Positions 7,450-14,911 of a DNA stretch of 40,661 nucleotides are shown here, one piece after another. Source of the DNA: Anaerolineales bacterium (lineage in GTDB: Bacteria > Chloroflexota > Anaerolineae > Anaerolineales > UBA11579); the NCBI GenBank assembly GCA_016932165.1, contig JAFGDK010000067.1, forward strand, positions 1 to 40,661, written 5' to 3'. The translations under genes were made by a program, and so were the position numbers. Under the pieces are notes generated by a model. It had not been told where the DNA came from and made no database searches. It worked only from the letters and a program-made list of their open reading frames with translations. How positions within the stretch are numbered: position 1 is the first letter of the stretch; every line of letters begins with the position of its first letter.

Positions 7450-7455
7450 CTGTTT

Positions 7456-9942
7456 CTACGCCGGTTCGGCGACTGTCGGGTCTTCGACCCGGCGGAGGAC
7501 GATCTCGGGGGCGTCATCACCCATCTCGGTTGCGATCTCAACGGTGTCCCCGTCCCGGATCTCGCCGCTGAGCAGCGCATCGGAGAGAGCGTCTTCCACT
7601 GTTTGCTGGATGATCCGCTTCAGCGGCCGGGCGCCGTACTCACGCTCGTAGCCGCGTTCTGCCAGCAGATCCAGCGCTTCCTCGGTGGGAACCAGGGTGA
7701 TCTCGTTCTCTGCCAGCCGCTCCGATACTTTGGCCAGCTCCAGCGAGACAATCTCCTTGATGTGATCCGGAGAGAGTGACCGGAAGACGATCACAGAATC
7801 CACCCGGTTGATGAATTCGGGCCTGAAGATCCGCTTGAGCGATTCAGTCAGCTTCTTGCGCATATCGCGGTAGGCAAGCTTTTCTTCCATCTCTTCTTCC
7901 TTTTTAAGCTGGAATCCGAGTTTGCCTTGATTCATGATCATATCAGCGCCCACGTTGGAGGTCATCACGATGATCGCATTGCGGAAATCTACCTTGCGGC
8001 CGCGGGCATCCGAGAGCTGGCCCTCCTCCATGATCTGGAGCAGCATGTTGTGCGCCTCGGGGTGGGCTTTTTCCACTTCATCGAAGACCACAATCGAATA
8101 CGGCCGGCGGCGGAGTGCTTCGGTAAGCTGTCCAGCATCTTCATAGCCGATGTATCCAGGAGGGGCGCCCACCAGGCGGCTGACCGAGTGGCGTTCCATA
8201 AATTCGGACATATCCAGCTGGATGAGGGCATCCTCGCTGCCAAAGAGGAACCGGGCCAGCGCCTTGGTCAGCTCGGTCTTGCCCACCCCGGTCGGTCCAA
8301 GGAAGATGAAAGAACCGATCGGGCGGCGGGGGTCTTTCATCCCGGCGCGTGCCCGGCGGACAGCCTTGGAAATAGCCTCTATTGCCTCTTCCTGCCCAAC
8401 GATGGCTTGCTTGAGCTCTTCTTCCATGTGGATCAGGCGTTCAGATTCTTCCTGAGCGATCTGCATCACCGGCACACCGGTCCACATCGAGATCAGTTCA
8501 GCGATGTCATCCACAGTCACCTCGGGGGCATTTTCTTTGTCCCAGGAGTTGCGCAGCTTGTCCAGTTGGGCTTCCAGTTTAATCTCGGTGCCTTTCAGCC
8601 TGTCAATCTCGGCCTGCTGTTCCTGCTCCTCTGCTAGGGCCAGTTCCTGCCGCACCTGCTTAAGCTGGGCGGTGAGGGCTTTGGCTTCCTTGGCAGCGGG
8701 GCTTTTGTACATGCGCACGCGGGAAGCAGATTCGTCAATCAGGTCGATAGCCTTATCGGGCAGGAAGCGCTCGGTGACATAGCGGGCTGAGAGCCGGGCG
8801 GCCGACTCCAGGGCTTCGTCGTTGATCCGCAGGCGGTGGTGCTCTTCGTAGGCACTGCGCACGCCTCTGAGGATCGCAATCGTCTCGTCCACGGTCGGCT
8901 CTTCCACCAGGATCGGTTGGAAGCGGCGTTCCAGGGCGGAATCAGATTCAATGTGTTTGCGGTATTCGTCCAGGGTGGTGGCGCCGATCACCTGAAGCTC
9001 GCCGCGGGAGAGGGCCGGTTTGAGAATATTGGCCGCATCCACAGAGGAGCCAGCCGAACCAGCCCCAACCAGCATATGCACCTCATCAATGAAGAGGATC
9101 GCACCAGAGGCTTTCAGTTCATCGATCACCTTTTTGAGGCGCTCTTCAAACTGGCCGCGGTACATCGTGCCAGCCACCAGAGAGCCGACGTCCAGTTGGA
9201 GCACCTGTTTGCCCAGCAGCGGGGCCGGCACATCCCCCTCAATGATCCGCTGGGAAAGGCCCTCTACAATCGCAGTCTTGCCAACGCCAGGCTCACCCAT
9301 CAGGGCGGGATTGTTTTTGGTGCGGCGGGCGAGAATCTGAATCACGCGTTCAATCTCCATCTGCCGGCCAATCACCGGATCCAGCTTGCCTTCTTCGGCC
9401 AGGGCGGTCAGGTCGGTGGCCAGTTGATCAATCATCGGGGTCTTGCCCTGTTTTTTCTCCGGTTTTTGGGAGGTGCGCCGTGAGGCCTGCTGGGCAGGAG
9501 AGCTGCCCTCCTGCAGCACACGCCGGGTTTGCCGGCGGATCTGTTCGCTGTTGATGCCGGTTTTGCGCAGCACCTGCATCGCAATGCTGTCATCCAGGCG
9601 GATCAGTCCCAGCAGCAAGTGCTCCGTGCTGACGTAGCTTTTGCCCAGATTCTTGGCCTCTTCAAAGGCGAACTGCAGCACCTCTTGCGTGCCAGATGAC
9701 AGCTCAGGCTTGCTGCTAGAGTAGCTGCCCGGGGCAGACAGGCGTTCCACCAGCTCGGTGACGCGCTTCACTTCCAGTCCCAGCTCGCGCAGGACGCGTG
9801 AGGCAACGCCGCCGTCTTCGATGATCAGTCCTAGCAGCAGATGCTCGGTGCCGATATGGCTGTGGCGCATACGCTCAGCTTCCTGGTGTGCCAGGCTGAG
9901 TACTTTTTTTGCTCTTTGTGTCAATCTTTCCATGCCAGACAA
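7456..9942 (-). CDS. clpC: ATP-dependent Clp protease ATPase ClpC
   Basis: An 828-residue Hsp100 unfoldase that feeds substrates to ClpP. Two N-terminal Clp repeats occupy about residues 5-145 (EHLLLGLI occurs in each). D1 has Walker [10 protein letters not shown] (216-224). A coiled-coil M region, shorter than that of ClpB, follows at about 405-470. D2 has GPTGVGKTE (about 550) and FDEVEKAH. The size fits ClpC rather than ClpB. The start is TTG at 9942: AGGAGG (9949-9954) lies six bases from it but fifteen bases from the nearby ATG at 9933. No CtsR or CIRCE site is seen upstream; see the separate inverted repeat. Confidence 0.95.
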   Translation of the reverse strand: MSGMERLTQRAKKVLSLAHQEAERMRHSHIGTEHLLLGLIIEDGGVASRVLRELGLEVKRVTELVERLSAPGSYSSSKPELSSGTQEVLQFAFEEAKNLGKSYVSTEHLLLGLIRLDDSIAMQVLRKTGINSEQIRRQTRRVLQEGSSPAQQASRRTSQKPEKKQGKTPMIDQLATDLTALAEEGKLDPVIGRQMEIERVIQILARRTKNNPALMGEPGVGKTAIVEGLSQRIIEGDVPAPLLGKQVLQLDVGSLVAGTMYRGQFEERLKKVIDELKASGAILFIDEVHMLVGAGSAGSSVDAANILKPALSRGELQVIGATTLDEYRKHIESDSALERRFQPILVEEPTVDETIAILRGVRSAYEEHHRLRINDEALESAARLSARYVTERFLPDKAIDLIDESASRVRMYKSPAAKEAKALTAQLKQVRQELALAEEQEQQAEIDRLKGTEIKLEAQLDKLRNSWDKENAPEVTVDDIAELISMWTGVPVMQIAQEESERLIHMEEELKQAIVGQEEAIEAISKAVRRARAGMKDPRRPIGSFIFLGPTGVGKTELTKALARFLFGSEDALIQLDMSEFMERHSVSRLVGAPPGYIGYEDAGQLTEALRRRPYSIVVFDEVEKAHPEAHNMLLQIMEEGQLSDARGRKVDFRNAIIVMTSNVGADMIMNQGKLGFQLKKEEEMEEKLAYRDMRKKLTESLKRIFRPEFINRVDSVIVFRSLSPDHIKEIVSLELAKVSERLAENEITLVPTEEALDLLAERGYEREYGARPLKRIIQQTVEDALSDALLSGEIRDGDTVEIATEMGDDAPEIVLRRVEDPTVAEPA

Positions 9943-10332
9943 GGTTGGCCTCCTGAGGTTGGGTCACACGCTTCCAGTCTATCGTGATCCCAGTATTTTG
10001 GTATTGCTAAAACCAGGACAGAATATAGATGCGCTGAGACATCGTGATTCTACCAGAGATTGGACAACATTCATCCAATTTTTACAATATTCTAAGATTC
10101 TTGCTTTTACGACGCAAAATGGGATTTTTTTCCTGCAGCGGGTTGTCGATGCGAATCCTACCGGAGAAGCTAACAGCATAAAAGACGCAAGTTTCCAGGC
10201 AATAGCAGGTGTTTGGCTTAACATAATATTTTTATCCTAGAAGCAAGATAGGCAGTACTGTTCTCACAGCTAATATCGCCACAGGATAATCACTTTCGGC
10301 TGCTGAACTACATCAAGGGATACACCAGCACT
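9943..10332. other. Non-coding region upstream of clpC
   Basis: About 390 bases between clpC and the terminator of the S1 gene, AT-rich and without a convincing gene. On the minus strand a TAGAAT box (10047-10052) has an inverted repeat just upstream: ATTGGA (10059-10064), nine bases, TCCAAT (10074-10079). The repeat covers where the -35 element should be, while the actual -35 match is poor. It could be the operator of a heat-shock or stress regulator controlling clpC. The layout (arms with a 9-base gap) resembles CIRCE but the sequence does not. Confidence 0.4.
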
Positions 10333-10362
10333 AAAAAAAGCGCACCGCTGAACGGTGCGCTT
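10333..10362 (-). terminator. Terminator of the S1-protein gene
   Basis: A 9-bp stem (agcgcaccg 10339-10347 with cggtgcgct 10353-10361) is followed on the minus strand by seven T residues. It lies 30 bases after the stop codon. Confidence 0.9.
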
Positions 10363-10392
10363 CGTGTTTCAATCTGATTCGCTTCAGAGGAA

Positions 10393-11874
10393 TTAGTCTT
10401 CGTCCTCTTCTTCTTCAGAAGCCTCTTCTTCAGCCACAGCGTCCGCTTCGGTCTCCGTTTCCTCGACCTCAGCTGTAGCCTCAACCTCAGCCTCTTCTAC
10501 TGCCTCGGCAACAACCTCTTCTGCCACAGCTTCAGCTTCTTCGTCTGCCTCAGCAGTGGTTTCTTCCACCTCTTCAGCCATCGCGTCAGCTTCTGCTTCA
10601 GCCTCAACGGTTTCTTCAACATCTTCATATGCTTCAGAATCATCTTCCACATCATCATCCGCCAGGCTGACCCCTTCCAACTCAGAGAGGGCCATTTCCC
10701 AGTCCATCTCGCTGTATTTCTGGCTCTCCACCTTGCGCAGGCTGAGTCCGATCCGGCGGCGGCTGGTGTCGATCTTGATGATCCGCAGGGTGATCACATC
10801 GCCTTCTGAGAGCACCTCTTTGGGATGCTCGATGCGGCGGTCGCTGAGCTCGGAGATATGCACCAGGCCTTCGAGGTTGTCCTCAATCTGGGCAAAAGCG
10901 CCGAACTTGGTCAGGCGGGTGATCTTGCCTTCCACCAGCTGGCCGACCTGGTAAGCTTCAATGCTTTCATCCCACGGGTCATCCTTCAACTGGCGCAGAG
11001 AAAGACCAATCCGCTTGCGCTCGCGGTCGATGCTGATGATCTTGACTTTCACTTCCTGACCAACTTCAAGCACCTCTTTGGGGTGGTCGATGTGGTCCCA
11101 GGAAATCTCAGAAAGATGTACCAGGCCATCGGCGCCGTTGATGTTCACGAAGGCGCCAAAATCTGCCAGGCTGGTGACGCGTCCTACGCGCACCATGCCC
11201 TCATCCAGCTCATCAAGCAATCGGGATTTGAGCGTTTCGCGGGATTCCTGAGAAGCGGCTTTCTCAGAAAGGATCAACCGGCGGCGTTCGCGGTCCACCT
11301 CAATCACGCGCACCACAATCGGCTCGCCAACCATCCCAGACCAGCGCTGGTCGGGGCTGTCGCCGCCGTAGGACATGCGCCGGGAGAGGCTCACCTGAGA
11401 AGCGGGTACGAAACCGCGCAGGTTGCCCATGTGGACAATCAGGCCGCCCTTGTTGTAACCGTTGATCTCGCCTTCGTAGACTTCTTTGTTTTGCATCAGG
11501 TCTTCGGCGTTATCCCAGTCGCTTTCTTCCAGGGCGCGTTGCACAGACAGCAGAATGGTGCCGTAGCGGCCCTCTGTGTTGACAACATATACCTTGATCT
11601 CTTTGCCTACTTTGAGGCTGTCTCGGAACTCCTGCGGGAGTTGGGATACTTCCCGGCTGGGAACCACCCCCTCAGACTTGGCACCAATACTCACCAGGAT
11701 TTCGTCTCCGGCAATACTTGCAATCACGCCAGTTTTCATCTCGCCAGGTTGGGGTATATTTAGCGAGATGTCGTCCTGCGCCAGCAGAGATTCCATCGAA
11801 AGTTCGTCTGTATTGGCCTCCTTCTCGGTTTGTACTTCTTCGGGTTGCCCGTTATGGGCGTCTAGTTGATCCAT
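10393..11874 (-). CDS. rpsA: Ribosomal protein S1-like RNA-binding protein
   Basis: A 493-residue protein with four S1/OB RNA-binding domains at about residues 45-113, 131-205, 225-295 and 311-382. The last two are the best conserved (ADFGAFVNI...GLVHLSEIS and TKFGAFAQI...GLVHISELS). E. coli S1 has six domains; four is usual outside proteobacteria. In translation it recruits mRNA to the 30S subunit. The final 87 residues or so are almost only Glu, Ala, Asp, Val and Thr, with no Lys or Arg: a highly acidic disordered tail encoded by a repetitive stretch (10400-10650). The ATG at 11874 is preceded by tggaga and by a near-consensus promoter. Confidence 0.92.
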   Translation of the reverse strand: MDQLDAHNGQPEEVQTEKEANTDELSMESLLAQDDISLNIPQPGEMKTGVIASIAGDEILVSIGAKSEGVVPSREVSQLPQEFRDSLKVGKEIKVYVVNTEGRYGTILLSVQRALEESDWDNAEDLMQNKEVYEGEINGYNKGGLIVHMGNLRGFVPASQVSLSRRMSYGGDSPDQRWSGMVGEPIVVRVIEVDRERRRLILSEKAASQESRETLKSRLLDELDEGMVRVGRVTSLADFGAFVNINGADGLVHLSEISWDHIDHPKEVLEVGQEVKVKIISIDRERKRIGLSLRQLKDDPWDESIEAYQVGQLVEGKITRLTKFGAFAQIEDNLEGLVHISELSDRRIEHPKEVLSEGDVITLRIIKIDTSRRRIGLSLRKVESQKYSEMDWEMALSELEGVSLADDDVEDDSEAYEDVEETVEAEAEADAMAEEVEETTAEADEEAEAVAEEVVAEAVEEAEVEATAEVEETETEADAVAEEEASEEEEDED

Positions 11875-11910
11875 TATAAGTTAGTCTCCAGTAAAATGAA
11901 ATGCCGACGT

Positions 11911-11939
11911 ATTATACAGGAACACATGCAAGTTGACAA
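11911..11939 (-). promoter_or_regulatory. rpsA: Promoter of the S1-protein gene
   Basis: On the minus strand TTGTCA (complement of 11934-11939) and TATAAT (complement of 11911-11916) are separated by exactly 17 bases. The leader between the -10 and the ATG is 36 bases and contains TGGAGA as ribosome site. Confidence 0.8.
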
Positions 11940-11986
11940 CCTTTGTGATAAGATTGGGAGGCTAAAATCATTAAAACGAGAGAAAA

Positions 11987-13099
11987 ATGCGAGCAATTTA
12001 CCCATTTACTGCCATTGTTGGACAAAACCGGATGCGCCGGGCTTTGATCCTGAACGCTATCGATCCCAAGATCGGCGGTGTGCTCATCCGCGGCGAGCGC
12101 GGGACAGCCAAGTCCACCGCGGCCAGAGGCATGGCTGTGCTCCTGCCCGAGATCAAAGTCTTCTCCGGCTCCCCGTTTAACGATAATCCCTACCAGCCTG
12201 AGACCTGGTCAGACTGGGCCAAGGACAAAAAAGCTGCTGGTGAAGAACTGGAAATAGAGACCCGCACAGTACCCTTTATCGATTTGCCAGTGAGCGCCAC
12301 CGAGGACCGGGTGGTCGGCTCGATTGACATCGAGAGTGCCATCCAGAAAGGCCGGCGCCAGTTTGAACCTGGCGTGCTGGCAGCCGCCAACCGCGGCCTG
12401 CTGTACATCGACGAGGTCAATTTGCTCGACGACCATGTCGTCGATGTCCTGCTGGACTCGGCAGCCATGGGCGTCAACATCGTCGAACGCGAGGGAATCA
12501 GCTTCTCGCACCCGGCCAAGTTCATCCTCATCGGGACGATGAACCCCGAAGAAGGTGACCTGCGTCCGCAGCTGCTGGACCGCTTTGCCCTCTCCGTGGA
12601 TATCCGCGGCATCCGTGAGGCCCGCGACCGGGTCAAGATCATGGAACGCAACCTGAACTTTGAATCCAACCCGGCGGCTTTCATCGAATCATGGCAGCCG
12701 GAAGAAAACAAGCTGGCCGACCGCATCACCACCGCAAAAGACCTGATCGGTGAAGTGACCTACACCAGCCGGGATCTGATTGCCATCGCACGGCTGACCT
12801 CATCCCTGCACGTGGACGGCCACCGGGCTGACCTGGTGATCCTCAAAGCCGCCCGCGCCCAGGCTGCCTTCGATGGCCGTACCAAGATTAACGATCTGGA
12901 TATTGCCCTGGCCGCAGAACTGGCCCTGCCGCACCGCATCAAGCGCGGCCCCTTCCAACAGTCTGAAGTAACTATGGAACAGCTTTCCGAGCGCATCCAG
13001 GAAATCCAGGACCAGATGGTGGCCGAGGACGACGGCAGCTCCGACCAGGGCCAGGGCGGGGATCAATCTGAGCCTTCTCCGGAAGAAAAAAAAAAGTAG
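11987..13099 (+). CDS. ChlI/ChlD-type chelatase AAA subunit (zero-frame product)
   Basis: A 370-residue AAA+ ATPase of the magnesium/cobalt chelatase family, which powers metal insertion into tetrapyrroles. Walker A is GERGTAKST (36-44). Walker B is in GLLYIDEVNLL (about 137-147). GTMNPEEGDLRPQLLDRFAL (about 184-203) is the family signature after the sensor. The end is an acidic, Gln/Gly/Ser-rich linker, as found between the AAA and VWA parts of ChlD. Translation in this frame stops at TAG (13097-13099) directly after an A10 run. The VWA part continues in the -1 frame without its own start, so this product is probably the short, ChlI-like form of a longer ChlD protein. Mg versus Co cannot be decided; no CobN or ChlH gene is in the window. 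Confidence 0.9.
   Translation: MRAIYPFTAIVGQNRMRRALILNAIDPKIGGVLIRGERGTAKSTAARGMAVLLPEIKVFSGSPFNDNPYQPETWSDWAKDKKAAGEELEIETRTVPFIDLPVSATEDRVVGSIDIESAIQKGRRQFEPGVLAAANRGLLYIDEVNLLDDHVVDVLLDSAAMGVNIVEREGISFSHPAKFILIGTMNPEEGDLRPQLLDRFALSVDIRGIREARDRVKIMERNLNFESNPAAFIESWQPEENKLADRITTAKDLIGEVTYTSRDLIAIARLTSSLHVDGHRADLVILKAARAQAAFDGRTKINDLDIALAAELALPHRIKRGPFQQSEVTMEQLSERIQEIQDQMVAEDDGSSDQGQGGDQSEPSPEEKKK
13086..13099 (+). promoter_or_regulatory. Slippery A10 run with A AAA AAG TAG frameshift site
   Basis: Ten A residues (13086-13095) are followed by G and a zero-frame TAG. The last bases read A AAA AAG in the zero frame, the same heptamer as the dnaX -1 frameshift site. A one-base backward slip, or polymerase slippage on the A run, enters the frame of the VWA domain. 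Only short hairpins lie downstream (for example cccgaaccggg), and I see no close internal Shine-Dalgarno stimulator. Confidence 0.75.
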
Positions 13100-14052
13100 A
13101 CACACGCATCTCTGAGGATACCTCTGAGCAAGCCGCACCCGAACCGGGCCCGCAGGACGTATTTGACACCGGCAGCGCCTTCTGGTGGGATGGCGGCCAG
13201 CAGGTCCAGACTGGGGAGACCTTTACCCCGCGCCGGTTAAGCAATCAACTGGACAAACTCAGCCGCAAGCAGAGCGGACGGCGTTCCCGCACACGCACCG
13301 ATCGCAAGCGGGGGCGCTACATCATGGCGCGCCCGGCGATGGGCCGCAGCGATGATATCGCCTTTGATGCCACCATCCGGGCCGCCGCCCCCCACCAGAA
13401 GAAGCGCAAAGAAGAACGCCAAGAGAACGGGGTCGCCTTCTCAATTAAAAAGGATGACCTGCAGCGCAAGGTGCGCGTCCGCCTGACCGCCAACCTGGTG
13501 ATCTTTGTGGTCGATGCCTCCTGGTCGATGGCGGTGGCAGAACGCATGTCGGCCACCAAAGGGGCGATCCTCTCGCTGCTGACCGATGCCTACCAGCGCC
13601 GCGACCGGGTCGGGCTGGTCGTCTTCCAAAAGGACCGCGCCAACCTGGTGCTGCCGCCGACCAACTCGGTGCAGCTGGCTCAGCGGGCGCTCAAGGACAT
13701 CCCCGTGGGCGGCAAAACGCCGCTCTCCGCCGGGCTGTTCCTGGCCCATGAGGTCGTGCGCCGCGAGAAGCTCTCGCACCCCGACGTGCTGCCCCTGCTG
13801 ATCGTGCTCACCGATGGGGCCGGCAACGTCTCGATGACCGGTGATATACCCCCGCAGGAAGAAGCTCACCGCCTGGCCGACAAGATCGCCGAGGATGAGA
13901 TTCGCACCGTGGTGATCAACATGGAGCACCAGGCTTTCGACCAGGGCCTCGCCCAGAGCCTCGCCGACCACCTCAATGCGCCGTGCTACAGCCTCAGCGA
14001 GCTCAAAGCCGAGAACCTCTACCGCGCTGTCCGCGCTGAAATGGAACAATAA
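13087..14052 (+). CDS. ChlD-type VWA domain, reached by -1 frameshift
   Basis: This frame is open from the A10 run to 14052. It encodes a basic linker (GRRSRTRTDRKRGRY near 13279-13320), the conserved AFDATIRAAAP block (about 13360-13390) and a von Willebrand A domain with the metal-site motif DASWS (about 13513-13527). No ATG, GTG or TTG occurs in frame before 13324, and the 77 or so codons upstream of that ATG carry family-conserved sequence. Independent initiation at 13324 would remove them. Joined to the AAA gene by one -1 slip, the product is 688 residues, the normal size of fused ChlI-ChlD proteins. The alternative is a frameshift mutation or homopolymer sequencing error in a single gene. 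Confidence 0.85.
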   Translation, partial: KKKVDTRISEDTSEQAAPEPGPQDVFDTGSAFWWDGGQQVQTGETFTPRRLSNQLDKLSRKQSGRRSRTRTDRKRGRYIMARPAMGRSDDIAFDATIRAAAPHQKKRKEERQENGVAFSIKKDDLQRKVRVRLTANLVIFVVDASWSMAVAERMSATKGAILSLLTDAYQRRDRVGLVVFQKDRANLVLPPTNSVQLAQRALKDIPVGGKTPLSAGLFLAHEVVRREKLSHPDVLPLLIVLTDGAGNVSMTGDIPPQEEAHRLADKIAEDEIRTVVINMEHQAFDQGLAQSLADHLNAPCYSLSELKAENLYRAVRAEMEQ

Positions 14053-14080
14053 GTCCATCCTTGATGGACTTATTGTTTTA
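14047..14080 (+). terminator. Terminator of the chelatase gene
   Basis: A 13-bp perfect stem (14047-14059 with 14063-14075) with a 3-base loop is followed by TTTTA. The stem includes the TAA stop codon at 14050-14052. Confidence 0.9.
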
Positions 14081-14081
14081 A

Positions 14082-14100
14082 GAGTTTGCTTGGCAAACTC
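14082..14100 (+). terminator. Second hairpin behind the chelatase terminator
   Basis: A perfect 8-bp stem (gagtttgc 14082-14089, gcaaactc 14093-14100) with a 3-base loop immediately follows the first terminator. It lacks a T tract and may be a back-up or RNA 3'-end stabiliser. Confidence 0.5.
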
Positions 14101-14237
14101 TCCTCATTGACAGATATCCGGGAGGGGTCAAACTTCTCCTGTTAGTACCATGAGTCAAGCAAATGGCCTGATTGTCATTGCGAAGGAGCACGCAGTATTT
14201 GCGGGCGACTGAAGCAATCTCCTGAAGAAAGTGAGAG

Positions 14238-14651
14238 ATGGACTACAAAGAATACCGCCAAAAATACTTCACCGACCCCGCTCCTGAACCGCGTTTTGCC
14301 TTCCGGGGGACCCGGGGGGCGGCGGTGTACTACGGGAAGTACCAGGCTGCGCTGACATATTTTACCCAGGTGTTTGGCCCACCGGGATACGTGGAGGGGG
14401 AGTTCACACACGGCTGGCTGCTGGGCGACACCTGGCTGACCGTCTTCCCGGCAAAAGACGGCGCGCCGTCCAACGTGGAGGTGCTGCTCTATCTCGAAAA
14501 TCCGGGAGAAGTGGACCGGCTGCATGCCGCGCTGATCGCCGCCGGGGGACAGGGTGATGCCCCCATAGACACGTTGATGTATGCACCGGTGCGCATTGGG
14601 ATTGTCACCGATCCGTTTGGCGGCGTATTCACCCTGGTGGCGGAGAAGTAA
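14238..14651 (+). CDS. VOC (glyoxalase/dioxygenase-fold) family protein
   Basis: A 137-residue cytoplasmic protein that looks like a single vicinal-oxygen-chelate module. Paired beta-alpha-beta halves include YQAALTYFTQVFG (about 35-47), NVEVLLYLENPGEVDRLHAA (about 81-100) and the typical ending RIGIVTDPFGGVFTLVAEK, as in PhnB-like and bleomycin-resistance-like members. The function is unknown; such proteins bind metals or small ligands. The ATG at 14238 follows gaaag. The TAA stop (14649-14651) coincides with the left end of a dispersed repeat, so the repeat may have been inserted right at the end of the gene. Confidence 0.7.
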   Translation: MDYKEYRQKYFTDPAPEPRFAFRGTRGAAVYYGKYQAALTYFTQVFGPPGYVEGEFTHGWLLGDTWLTVFPAKDGAPSNVEVLLYLENPGEVDRLHAALIAAGGQGDAPIDTLMYAPVRIGIVTDPFGGVFTLVAEK

Positions 14652-14867
14652 CCCCATCCCGGAGAATGCTGCGCATTCTTTCTCCCTTCCCCTTGAAAAG
14701 GGAAGGGCAATAACGATCCAAGGGAAATCAGCGAACAGACCTTCTTCGACATGGAGTTTGCGCAAACATTCGGTGACAGCCGAATGTCACTCCCATAGCA
14801 AACCGGAGGTTTGCGACCTCCTCTTTTCTAAGGGGGAGAAAGCCGGTGAAGCCGGAAGAGGGGGTTT
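14650..14867 (+). repeat. Dispersed repeat, copy 1
   Basis: Begins aaccccatccc and ends gaagaggggg followed by ttt, so the termini are roughly complementary. The inner left part (ctcccttccccttgaaaag) and the right part (aagccggtgaagccgg) recur at 16800-16977 in the same orientation. A related copy lies at 32596-32730. No ORF is convincing in it. The whole of the roughly 260-base gap between the VOC and lipoprotein genes is filled by it. Confidence 0.8.
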
Positions 14868-14911
14868 GTGTAGGAATGCCAAACAGTGAGTTCCTCTTTC
14901 AAACAATCCAG

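Noticed and set aside
10059-10079. CIRCE element upstream of clpC
   Set aside because: Gap length fits but the arms (ATTGGA/TCCAAT) do not match TTAGCACTC/GAGTGCTAA.
9758-10240. Open frame on the plus strand across the clpC start and its upstream region
   Set aside because: Half of it is antisense to ClpC and the rest is AT-rich with no protein-like pattern.
13086-14052. Reading the VWA part as a separate gene starting at ATG 13324
   Set aside because: Family-conserved sequence lies in frame before that ATG, with no alternative start codon, back to the A10 run.
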